A stretch of 6,400 nt of DNA from an uncultured Sulfurovum sp. (GTDB taxonomy: Bacteria > Campylobacterota > Campylobacteria > Campylobacterales > Sulfurovaceae): NCBI GenBank assembly GCA_937938065.1, contig CALDBH010000108.1, forward strand, positions 1-6,400, written 5' to 3'. The notes beneath the pieces were generated by a model. The model was not told the DNA's origin. It made no database searches and worked only from the letters and a program-made list of their open reading frames with translations. The position numbers were made by a program, and so were the translations under genes. The stretch's first letter is position 1, and the number at the start of each line of letters is the position of its first letter. This document shows, piece by piece, positions 1-5,620 of this stretch.

Positions 1-60
1 CTTCAAAAAGTTCTGACCAAATTTTTTACTTGCAAATTCGGCTAAATTTTCAATAATCAT
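1..60 (-). CDS. ksgA: 16S rRNA dimethyladenosine transferase KsgA/RsmA, N-terminal fragment
   Basis: This is the beginning of a gene read leftwards and cut by the window edge; only 20 codons are present. The reverse complement reads MIIENLAEFASKKFGQNFLK. The KKFGQNFLK stretch matches the conserved N-terminal motif of KsgA/RsmA, which helps form the S-adenosylmethionine site. The family dimethylates two adjacent adenines near the 3' end of 16S rRNA (A1518 and A1519 in E. coli) during late 30S assembly. The ATG at 58-60 is chosen because KsgA proteins usually have only about ten residues before this motif. The frame stays open upstream to a stop next to position 120, with a GTG at 94-96 as an alternative start. 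An AAGG-type ribosome site lies about 11 nt upstream of the ATG. The gene is divergent from hisF; in C. jejuni ksgA is, from memory, likewise divergent from the rlmN cluster. Confidence 0.82.
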   Translation of the reverse strand, partial: MIIENLAEFASKKFGQNFLK

Positions 61-154
61 ACTATAATCTACCTTTATATTATATTCTAATCCCACGTTT
101 GGGATAATTTTTGTATAATCTTATCATAATTTTGAGAGGAAGACGGCTAATTAG
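61..154. promoter_or_regulatory. Divergent ksgA/hisF promoter region with a central palindrome
   Basis: This 94-bp gap separates divergent genes. A perfect TATAAT at 114-119 suits a hisF promoter starting near 126, giving a leader of about 30 nt. On the minus strand a perfect TATAAT (plus-strand ATTATA at 79-84) could serve ksgA, but its predicted start would fall on or next to the ksgA ribosome site, so this one is less certain. Between the two -10 boxes, at 90-105, lies the inverted repeat ATCCCA-CGTT-TGGGAT, where the -35 region of either promoter would be. No clear -35 box is visible, which is normal for Campylobacterota sigma-70 promoters. The hisF ribosome site is GAGAGGA at 134-140. 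Confidence 0.55.
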
Positions 155-919
155 ATGGATTATTTTGCAAAACGTATCATACCTTGTCTTGATGTAGATA
201 ACGGACGGGTAGTTAAAGGTGTTAATTTTGTTGGTTTACGTGATGCAGGTGATCCTGTAGAAGTTGCCAGACGTTACAATGAAGAGGGTGCAGATGAGAT
301 TACTTTTCTGGACATTGGTGCAAGCCATGAAGGACGTGACACTATTGTCGATGTTGTGAAAAAAGTAGCACAGGAAGTCTTCATCCCTCTCACTGTAGGT
401 GGAGGGATCAGAGAGCTTTCTGATATTTATAATCTTCTCAATGTAGGTTGTGATAAAGTAAGTGTGAATTCTGCAGCCATTAAAAACCCGGCATTCATTG
501 AAGAGGGTGCAAAACGTTTTGGATCTCAGTGTATCGTTGTAGCGATAGATGCTAAAAGAGTGGCTGAAGATAAATGGCATGTCTTTACGCATGGCGGACG
601 TAACGATACAGGTCTTGATGCACTGGAGTGGGCGAAAGAAGCGTATGAGAGAGGTGCAGGTGAATTACTTGTGACCTCTATGGATGCAGACGGTACGAAA
701 GCCGGATTTGATAACACTTTAAACAAGAAGATAGGTGAACTCGTAAAGATCCCCGTTATTGCCTCTGGAGGTGCAGGAACGATGCAGCACATAGAAGAAG
801 CATTTACCCTTGGTAATGCAGATGCAGCATTGGCAGCTTCGATCTTTCACTTTAAAGAGATTGACATTATGGAATTAAAAAGCTATCTTAGAGGGAAAAA
901 TATCCCAGTGAGAATGTAG
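155..919 (+). CDS. hisF: Imidazole glycerol phosphate synthase, cyclase subunit HisF
   Basis: HisF works with the glutaminase HisH in the cytoplasm. It uses ammonia to turn PRFAR into imidazole glycerol phosphate and AICAR, linking histidine and purine synthesis. The 254-residue length is normal for this (beta/alpha)8 barrel. Both catalytic aspartates are visible: Asp13 in RIIPCLDV and Asp132 in VVAID. The two phosphate-binding loops also appear, as GGGI at 82-85 and SGGAG at 204-208 with TSMDADG at 174-180. The ATG at 155 is the only sensible start because an in-frame TAG lies directly before it. A GAGAGGA ribosome site sits about 14 nt upstream, rather far. It is the first gene of a four-gene operon; the next gene starts 3 nt after its stop. 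hisH is not in the window. Arginine codons are a mix of CGT, CGG and AGA. Confidence 0.97.
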   Translation: MDYFAKRIIPCLDVDNGRVVKGVNFVGLRDAGDPVEVARRYNEEGADEITFLDIGASHEGRDTIVDVVKKVAQEVFIPLTVGGGIRELSDIYNLLNVGCDKVSVNSAAIKNPAFIEEGAKRFGSQCIVVAIDAKRVAEDKWHVFTHGGRNDTGLDALEWAKEAYERGAGELLVTSMDADGTKAGFDNTLNKKIGELVKIPVIASGGAGTMQHIEEAFTLGNADAALAASIFHFKEIDIMELKSYLRGKNIPVRM

Positions 920-922
920 TTT

Positions 923-1447
923 ATGATAATTTGTGCAGGAGAGAGTGAGCAGTTTGATTTTGCTTTGCCAGTTGGCATTAGCATGACAGACGTGGCTATT
1001 AATTTAACGCGTTTGTGTTTGTCTCAAAAACCAAAATTTATATTGTTCGTCGGTACGGCAGGTTCGTATGGAGAAAAGAAAGTTTTTGACATTATAGAAT
1101 CAAAAACAGCATCGAACATAGAAAACAGTTTCCTTACGGGAGGTTCATATACTCCTATAGATAATATGGTTTCCACTGCAGAAGATGTTTCACGTGAAAC
1201 AATAGTGAATACCTCTAATTATATTACTACAGATAAAAGCTTAGGTAAGAAGTATCTTTCTAAAAATATCCATTTGGAAAATATGGAATACTATGCCGTA
1301 CTGAAAGTAGCAAAATCTTTTGATATTCCTGCTGCAGGTGTTTTTATCGTAACAAATTATTGTGATGAAAATGCACATAAAGACTTTATGGATAATCATA
1401 AAGAAGCAATGCTTAGATTAACTAAGTATATTAAAGAAAGTAAATAA
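923..1447 (+). CDS. Short nucleoside phosphorylase/nucleosidase-fold protein, substrate unknown
   Basis: This 174-residue protein resembles the purine nucleoside phosphorylase/MTA-SAH nucleosidase superfamily (PNP_UDP_1). The glycine loop FVGTAGSYG (42-50) corresponds to the GSAGG loop of MTA nucleosidase. NMEYYAVLKVA (120-130) corresponds to the helix carrying the nucleoside-binding Met-Glu pair, here Met121-Glu122. VTNYCDENAHKDF (143-155) corresponds to the ISDVADQQSHLSF segment of E. coli MTA nucleosidase. The catalytic Asp of that segment appears to be Asn145, as in trimeric PNPs that use 6-oxopurines. The protein is about 60 residues shorter than MTA nucleosidase, mainly at the N-terminus. 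These alignments are by eye, and activity is uncertain. It starts 3 nt after the hisF stop and its stop abuts rlmN, implying translational coupling. The equivalent gene in C. jejuni is, from memory, Cj1712. Codons 88-93 contain a perfect parS sequence. Confidence 0.75.
   Translation: MIICAGESEQFDFALPVGISMTDVAINLTRLCLSQKPKFILFVGTAGSYGEKKVFDIIESKTASNIENSFLTGGSYTPIDNMVSTAEDVSRETIVNTSNYITTDKSLGKKYLSKNIHLENMEYYAVLKVAKSFDIPAAGVFIVTNYCDENAHKDFMDNHKEAMLRLTKYIKESK
1186..1201. other. parS: parS site (ParB/Spo0J-binding centromere sequence), copy 1
   Basis: The sequence TGTTTCACGTGAAACA is a perfect 16-bp palindrome. It is an exact match to the classical chromosomal parS consensus first defined for B. 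subtilis Spo0J (TGTTNCACGTGAAACA). ParB nucleates here, spreads along the DNA and works with ParA and SMC to segregate newly copied origins. The site lies inside the nucleoside-phosphorylase-like gene, where it encodes Val-Ser-Arg-Glu-Thr (residues 89-93). A given 16-mer is expected by chance about 1.5 times per million windows of this size, and a second exact copy lies 2,021 bp away. That it binds ParB is inferred from the match. Confidence 0.9.
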
Positions 1448-2521
1448 ATGAGTAAAAAAATAATACAAGATCTGACAAAAGAAGAGTTAGGTGAACTGAT
1501 CAAACCTTCTTTTCGTGCAAAACAGATATACAACTGGATCTACCATAAGTATGCAGACTCGTTTGAGGAGATGAAAAACCTTCCTAAAGAGATGAGAGAA
1601 AAGCTGGATGAAGAGTATACTGTTGCTCCTCTCAAAACCGTAATGGTACAAAACTCTAAAGACGGAAGCCGCAAATATCTCTTTGAACTTCATGACGGTC
1701 ATACGGTTGAAGCAGTACTTCTTTTAATGAGAGATAAGGAGTACCATGAAGATGGCTCTGTAAAGCATCAGGAACGCTATACGGTCTGTATCTCATCTCA
1801 GGTAGGGTGCAAGGTAGGGTGTGCCTTTTGTTTGACCGCAAAGGGCGGTTTTATGCGTAACCTGACTGCTGGGGAAATCGTAGAACAATTACGAATGATC
1901 AAAAAGGACAATAAGATCGATGCCAACCGTCGTGTCAATATTGTCTACATGGGAATGGGTGAACCACTTGACAACCTGACAGAGGTGGCAAAGTCAGTAA
2001 AGATATTTGCAGACCCGGAAGGTATGGCTATTGCCACACATAGACAAACTATTTCAACTTCAGGGCTCAGTACGAAGATAGAGAGACTGGGTAAGATGGA
2101 GTTAGGGGTGAATCTGGCTATCTCATTACATGCAGTTGACGATGAATTGAGACAACAGTTGATGCCTATTAACAAAGCGTATAACATTGCCTCTATTATC
2201 ACGGCTGTGAAAAACTTTCCTGTCAATGACAGAAAAAGAGTCATGTTCGAGTACCTTGTCATCAAAGATGTCAATGATGATATCTCTGCAGCAAAGAAAC
2301 TGCTCTCACTTCTGGATGGGATTAAAGCAAAAGTAAACTTGATCTATTTTAATCCGTATGGGGGTACGGAATTTAAACGTCCGAGTGAAAAAGATATGAA
2401 AACCTTCCAGGAGTATCTGACTAAAAGAGGATTACATTGTACGATCCGTGAGTCTAAAGGATTAGATATATCAGCAGCCTGTGGTCAGTTAAGAGAACAA
2501 GAATTAGAGGGGGAGGAATAA
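1448..2521 (+). CDS. rlmN: Dual-specificity RNA methyltransferase RlmN (radical SAM)
   Basis: RlmN methylates carbon 2 of A2503 in 23S rRNA at the peptidyl-transferase centre and A37 of some tRNAs, using radical S-adenosylmethionine chemistry. The 357-residue length is typical. The iron-sulfur motif CxxxCxxC is Cys121, Cys125 and Cys128. Cys345 in AACGQL corresponds to the methyl-carrying Cys355 of E. coli, and Cys114 in [10 protein letters not shown] to Cys118. YMGMGEP (167-173) is the SAM-contacting GEP motif. The N-terminal accessory domain with [13 protein letters not shown] (22-34) is present. The ATG follows the TAA of the upstream gene with no spacing, so translation is probably coupled. 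Its stop overlaps the next start by one base (TAATG). Arginine and leucine codons are mixed, with CGT, CGC and several CTG. Confidence 0.97.
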   Translation: MSKKIIQDLTKEELGELIKPSFRAKQIYNWIYHKYADSFEEMKNLPKEMREKLDEEYTVAPLKTVMVQNSKDGSRKYLFELHDGHTVEAVLLLMRDKEYHEDGSVKHQERYTVCISSQVGCKVGCAFCLTAKGGFMRNLTAGEIVEQLRMIKKDNKIDANRRVNIVYMGMGEPLDNLTEVAKSVKIFADPEGMAIATHRQTISTSGLSTKIERLGKMELGVNLAISLHAVDDELRQQLMPINKAYNIASIITAVKNFPVNDRKRVMFEYLVIKDVNDDISAAKKLLSLLDGIKAKVNLIYFNPYGGTEFKRPSEKDMKTFQEYLTKRGLHCTIRESKGLDISAACGQLREQELEGEE

Positions 2522-2622
2522 TGCCAAGTTTGGAACTTTTTATGTTAGGATTTATCATCCTTGTCGCGGCTGTTGGAGTAGGTTGGTTTATTTATGAATC
2601 TCGAAGTGATGAGGAGAAATAG
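2521..2622 (+). CDS. 33-residue single-pass membrane protein coupled to rlmN
   Basis: This small open frame begins [19 protein letters not shown] and ends at TAG 2620-2622. Residues 4-25 form one hydrophobic segment able to cross the membrane, with Gly-Val-Gly-Trp near its end. A short charged tail, ESRSDEEK, follows. It is credible as a gene because its ATG overlaps the rlmN stop (TAATG) and a strong GGGAGGA ribosome site lies at 2511-2517, inside the end of rlmN. From memory, C. jejuni has a 'small hydrophobic protein' (Cj1714) at the same place after rlmN, which supports conservation. The function is unknown. It resembles small membrane regulators or subunits in shape only; nothing in the sequence indicates a partner. 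Confidence 0.72.
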   Translation: MPSLELFMLGFIILVAAVGVGWFIYESRSDEEK

Positions 2623-2672
2623 ATATTGGTTTCATATGAAATCAATAACATCTTTTTAGGTTTTAATTTCTC

Positions 2673-2717
2673 TTTGTTCCTTTTCTTTTTTTTCATGCGC
2701 AAAAAAAGAGGAACGAA
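2673..2717. repeat. Imperfect inverted repeat, homopolymer-rich hairpin
   Basis: The arms TTTGTTCCT (2673-2681) and AGGAACGAA (2709-2717) pair over nine bases with one G-T pair. Inward of these, the T-rich run and the A run at 2701-2707 can extend the stem after a mismatch, around a loop containing CATGCGC. Neither side is followed by the T-run of an intrinsic terminator. It may be a palindromic intergenic repeat unit; copies elsewhere in the genome cannot be checked here. Confidence 0.4.
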
Positions 2718-2838
2718 CCCAAAAGAAAAAAGCACAAGCGACACAGGTTGTATGTAAATTTAAAACTTATGACTGACAAAGAGTTGTTATTCTTGATAAG
2801 TGGGTAAGTGGCGATAGCCCATTTTAATATAAAACAGT

Positions 2839-2891
2839 GTCACTACGAACAACCTTGAAAGCGAAGTGATTCGAAAGTAGTGACGATTTTT
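2839..2891 (+). terminator. Probable terminator of the hisF-rlmN operon, built on an inverted repeat
   Basis: Perfect 8-bp arms GTCACTAC (2839-2846) and GTAGTGAC (2877-2884) enclose 30 nt and are followed by GATTTTTT (2885-2892), which suits plus-strand termination. Inside, GAA (2847-2849) and TTC (2870-2872) can add pairs. On the minus strand the stem is followed by ACTGTTTTATATT, so it may also help end the rluA-family transcript. The 30-nt loop is long for a simple terminator. The pattern GTCACTAC...GCGAAGTGATTCG resembles a dispersed palindromic repeat type of many bacterial genomes (GTCAYTGCGA...GCGAAGCAATC), so it could be such a repeat doing a terminator's job. Confidence 0.5.
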
Positions 2892-2968
2892 TGCTTCGTT
2901 TTTTCTAAAAAAATGATGAGAGAAACAATACCTCAATTATGACTTTTAGGGCAATTTTTAAAATCAAT

Positions 2969-3898
2969 TTATTTTTTATTAAATACTCTTCTTTCTTTTT
3001 CACAGATCAAATCTTTCATCTCAGAAAAATTACTTTTACTCTCTATATGAAATTTAGACCCCATGGTAAAGCTCAAGCTCTGTGCATGTAGCATTAGCCT
3101 GCTTGCCCCCATCTCTATCATACGTTCTTCAGGGCTTAGCTCCTCTTCGAGATAGGCATTGGCAGCTTGGAAGGATGTACCATAAATAGGATCACCCAAA
3201 ATAGGATGTTTCACGTGAAACAAATGGACTCTTATCTGATGGGTTCTTCCTGTATGAGGATAGCAGGCCACTAGGGTAGCATCAAGCGTTTCATCATACC
3301 GAAGTGGAATAAAGTCAGTATGTGATGCCTTCCCCTCATTAGAGATAAAGACCTTGTGTTTGGTTTGGCTATAGTCATTGTTTATCTTGATGCGTTCACT
3401 CGAAGAAAAGGATTCGGTGAGTTTACCATCCACCCATGCAAGGTAAGACTTTTTAATACTTCTGTCTTCAAATGACATCTTCAGATAAGACTCTGATTTT
3501 TTATGTTTGCTTGCCAAGAGCAGTCCCGAAGTTTCCATATCTATACGATGCACAGCATTGGCATTGTCACCGGCAATACTACGAATTTCATCAAGAAGTG
3601 AATAGGGGGTTGCCATGGTATTGGGGTGGACCAAAACACCGGAATACTTCTCAAAGACCATAAAGTCTTTGTTGTGAAAAAGAGGACTGTTCCCCTGTGA
3701 TGAAGGTTTAAAATAGACGACTTCTATTTCACCCTCTATGGACTCTCCAGTATTAAATATAGATTCACCATTGATAAGCAGTCTGCCTTTTGCCAATACA
3801 CGTTGAGCCTGCCCCTGAGTAAAGTTAAAGGTACGCATAATAAATAGAAAAGCGGGCATTTTCTTGGGTACGGTAAATTTCTCTTTGACAAATGGCAT
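2969..3898 (-). CDS. RluA-family 23S rRNA pseudouridine synthase
   Basis: Enzymes of this family isomerise specific uridines of 23S rRNA or tRNA to pseudouridine. The 309-residue protein starts with an S4-like RNA-binding region (about 14-60, with QAQRVLAKGRLLINGE). The catalytic domain follows. The motif HRIDMETSGLLL (117-128) carries the catalytic Asp120. PHTGRTHQIRVHL (214-226) and LGDPIYG (234-240) are the other family signatures. The S4-like region suggests the RluC/RluD branch, but the target uridines cannot be assigned. The ATG (plus-strand CAT at 3896-3898) has an AAGGTGA ribosome site about ten bases upstream (plus-strand 3906-3912). The gene is divergent from purB, as I recall for C. 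jejuni Cj0022c-purB-nrdA. The codons for FHVKH, just after the QIRVHL motif, contain a perfect parS site. Arginine codons are mixed. Confidence 0.93.
   Translation of the reverse strand: MPFVKEKFTVPKKMPAFLFIMRTFNFTQGQAQRVLAKGRLLINGESIFNTGESIEGEIEVVYFKPSSQGNSPLFHNKDFMVFEKYSGVLVHPNTMATPYSLLDEIRSIAGDNANAVHRIDMETSGLLLASKHKKSESYLKMSFEDRSIKKSYLAWVDGKLTESFSSSERIKINNDYSQTKHKVFISNEGKASHTDFIPLRYDETLDATLVACYPHTGRTHQIRVHLFHVKHPILGDPIYGTSFQAANAYLEEELSPEERMIEMGASRLMLHAQSLSFTMGSKFHIESKSNFSEMKDLICEKERRVFNKK
3207..3222. other. parS: parS site (ParB/Spo0J-binding centromere sequence), copy 2
   Basis: This is a second exact copy of the 16-bp palindrome TGTTTCACGTGAAACA, inside the rluA-family gene. It overlaps the codons for Phe-His-Val-Lys-His (about residues 227-231), where this protein reads VHLFHVKHPILGD while many family members have a motif like HLAxIGHPIxGD. 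The parS sequence can therefore be accommodated in this less constrained part of the enzyme. With copy 1 it forms a pair spaced about 2 kb, as expected for clustered origin-proximal parS sites. ParB binding itself is inferred. Confidence 0.9.
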
Positions 3899-3970
3899 CT
3901 CTTCTTCACCTTTATATAACTGCTATTTTGGTAGAATTGTATCAAATTTTTATACACATAAGGGTATGCA
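3899..3970. promoter_or_regulatory. Divergent rluA-family/purB promoter region with overlapping -10 boxes
   Basis: On the plus strand TAGAAT (3932-3937), preceded by TTTTGG, is a candidate -10 box for purB. On the minus strand TTTGATACAAT holds an extended -10 (TGnTACAAT; box at plus-strand 3936-3941) for the rluA-family gene. The two boxes overlap by two bases, so RNA polymerase could occupy only one at a time. The purB ribosome site AAGGG (3960-3964) lies six or seven bases before its ATG. TTATACACA at 3950-3958 fits the loose DnaA-box consensus TTWTNCACA. No transcription-factor site is recognised. Confidence 0.5.
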
Positions 3971-5299
3971 ATGGTAGAAAGATATGCAAGAGAAGAGATG
4001 ACAAAACATTGGACACAACATGCAAGATATGCAGCATGGCTTGAAGTTGAAAAAGCAGCTGTTAAAGCATGGAATAAATTAGGGCTTATCCCTGATGATG
4101 ATTGTGAAAAGATTGTTAATAATGCTACATTCTCAGTTGAGAGAATAGAAGAGATAGAAGCTGTTACAAAACATGATTTAATCGCCTTTAATACAAGTGT
4201 AAGTGAAAGTCTTGGAGATGAGTCAAGATGGTTCCACTATGGTATGACTAGTTCAGATGCAGTTGATACAGGTGTTGCTCTTCAAATGAAAGCTTCACTG
4301 GAAATTATCATAGAAGATACAAAAATGCTAATGGAATCAATTAAAAAAAGAGCTGAAGAGCACAAGATGACTCTCATGGTAGGAAGAAGCCATGGTATTC
4401 ATGGTGAGCCTATCACATTTGGTTTAACTTTAGCAGTTTGGTATGATGAGATGGCTAGACACTTAAAGAACTTAGAGGAGACTATGGAAGTTATTTGTGT
4501 TGGTCAAATCTCTGGTGCTATGGGTAACTTTGCACACGCTCCACTAGAACTTGAAGAGTTAGCAATGGCTGAATTAGGATTAAAACCTGAACCTTGTTCA
4601 AATCAAGTAATTCATAGAGATAGATATGCAAGATTAGCAACTACTTTAGCTCTTATGGCTTCAACTATCGAAAAATTTGCAGTACAAGTTAGACACTTAC
4701 AAAGAACAGAAGTTTATGAAGCGGAAGAATTTTTCGCCAAAGGGCAAAAGGGATCTTCTGCTATGCCACATAAAAGAAATCCAATCCTTACTGAAAACAT
4801 CACAGGTCTTGCTAGAATGATCAGATCATATGCTGCTCCAGCTATGGAAAACGTTGCATTATGGCATGAAAGAGATATCTCTCACTCATCTACTGAAAGA
4901 TTTTGGCTTCCAGATGCGTTTATCACTACAGACTTTATGATGCACAGAATGAACAACGTAATTGCAAACTTAACTGTAATGCCTGAGAACATGATGAGAA
5001 ACCTTAACCTTACTGGTGGACTTGTTTTCTCTCAAAGAGTACTTCTCGAGCTTCCTAAAGCTGGAGTAAGTAGAGAAGATGCATATAAAATTGTCCAAAG
5101 AAATGCTATGAAAGTTTGGGATGAAATTAAGCAAGGTAAACCAACTACTAATGACGAAGGTGAATCTTTATACTTAGGACACTTACTTGCAGATGAAGAA
5201 TTAAGATCTAAACTTTCTGAAACGCAAATAAGAGAGTGTTTTAACTACGACTATTATACTAAAAATGTAGATGCTATTTTTAAAAGAGTTTTTAAATAA
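3971..5299 (+). CDS. purB: Adenylosuccinate lyase PurB
   Basis: PurB acts twice in purine synthesis: it removes fumarate from SAICAR to give AICAR, and from adenylosuccinate to give AMP. It is a cytoplasmic homotetramer of the fumarase/aspartase superfamily. The superfamily signature GSSAMPHKRNP is at 261-271, with the flexible-loop catalytic serine at 262 or 263. YGMTSSD (90-96) and GRSHGIHGEP (138-147, with His141 the likely catalytic histidine) are also present. The 442-residue length equals, from memory, that of the Campylobacter enzyme. The ATG follows an AAGGG ribosome site. Every arginine codon I read (about 26) is AGA and only one of about 38 leucine codons is CTG (4298-4300), unlike the mixed use in hisF, rlmN, the rluA-family gene and nrdA. 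This suggests acquisition or replacement from a lower-GC relative; the protein itself appears intact. Confidence 0.97.
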   Translation: MVERYAREEMTKHWTQHARYAAWLEVEKAAVKAWNKLGLIPDDDCEKIVNNATFSVERIEEIEAVTKHDLIAFNTSVSESLGDESRWFHYGMTSSDAVDTGVALQMKASLEIIIEDTKMLMESIKKRAEEHKMTLMVGRSHGIHGEPITFGLTLAVWYDEMARHLKNLEETMEVICVGQISGAMGNFAHAPLELEELAMAELGLKPEPCSNQVIHRDRYARLATTLALMASTIEKFAVQVRHLQRTEVYEAEEFFAKGQKGSSAMPHKRNPILTENITGLARMIRSYAAPAMENVALWHERDISHSSTERFWLPDAFITTDFMMHRMNNVIANLTVMPENMMRNLNLTGGLVFSQRVLLELPKAGVSREDAYKIVQRNAMKVWDEIKQGKPTTNDEGESLYLGHLLADEELRSKLSETQIRECFNYDYYTKNVDAIFKRVFK

Positions 5300-5620
5300 G
5301 CCTATAGGACATCATCTTGTATGGGAGATTTCACGCTGTACGAAAGTTACAGTTTTGAAATCTCCAGTACAACCTAATACACTCTAATCATCTTATGGTT
5401 TTAGTGTTACTTTTTTCATTCTTTTTTCCTATAAATAAACCTTATATTTTTTGAAACTTCCCACTCAGACAGCCTTTCAAAAACTATCACGAAAGCTTAT
5501 AAAAAAGATGCCTAAAAATGATACAACTTTTCAAAAATACACAAGGTAAATTTGAGTAAAATCGATTTAATCATTGTCATGAAAATAAGATGACAAAGCA
5601 AGACAAAAGGACAGGGAAAT
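5300..5620. other. Gene-free stretch between purB and nrdA, including the nrdA leader
   Basis: These 321 bp hold the long hairpin (5317-5372), T-rich sequence (about 5399-5455) and an A/T-rich region before nrdA. I see no coding frame worth reporting. A candidate nrdA -10 box is TAAAAT at 5557-5562; an alternative is TATAAA at 5498-5503. AAATCGATTT (5559-5568) is a 10-bp palindrome overlapping the first of these. The nrdA ribosome site is AAAAGGA at 5605-5611, nine bases before the ATG. No sequence resembling the NrdR box was recognised. Confidence 0.5.
5317..5372. repeat. Long three-part hairpin downstream of purB
   Basis: The arms pair in three blocks: TTGTA (5317-5321) with TACAA (5368-5372), GGAGATTTCA (5324-5333) with TGAAATCTCC (5356-5365), and CTGTA (5336-5340) with TACAG (5348-5352). 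The blocks are separated by 2x2 and 2x3 internal loops and capped by CGAAAGT. That gives 20 base pairs in 56 nt. It begins 17 nt after the purB stop, as a terminator might. However, no T-run follows directly; the first ones are at about 5412-5417 and 5423-5428. It could be a terminator lacking a T-run, a 3' end protected from nucleases, or a palindromic repeat. Confidence 0.65.

Larger units (their letters stand above)
2623..2968. other. Gene-free stretch between convergent genes, with two inverted repeats
   Basis: These 346 bp separate the end of the hisF-rlmN operon from the end of the rluA-family gene, which converge here. I found no credible coding frame on either strand. Two inverted repeats are visible and listed separately (2673-2717 and 2839-2884). 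Between them, near 2810-2831, a weak TGGG...CCCA pair is followed by TTTT. Runs of A and T make many short frames and repeats look significant when they are not. The rest appears to be unconstrained spacer, possibly the remains of a dispersed intergenic repeat. Confidence 0.6.

Noticed and set aside
236..792. Minus-strand open frames opposite hisF
   Set aside because: They lie wholly within a well-supported gene and show no family motif.
155..2521. hisF, the phosphorylase-like gene and rlmN all in the same reading frame, as a possible read-through fusion
   Set aside because: Each has its own stop and a start within 0-3 nt after it; shared frame has a one-in-nine chance and no read-through signal is seen.
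2996..3004. TTTTTCACA as a DnaA box
   Set aside because: It matches only the loosest consensus and lies at the end of the rluA-family coding sequence, in T-rich DNA.
3472..3663. Plus-strand 63-codon frame opposite the rluA-family gene
   Set aside because: It overlaps the conserved catalytic region of the other strand and resembles no protein.
5508..5549. Short frame of 13 codons before nrdA (ATG CCT AAA ...)
   Set aside because: Too short, with no convincing ribosome site; in A/T-rich leader sequence such frames are expected by chance.
5300..5620. NrdR regulatory boxes upstream of nrdA
   Set aside because: No pair of sequences like the NrdR consensus was found on reading the region.
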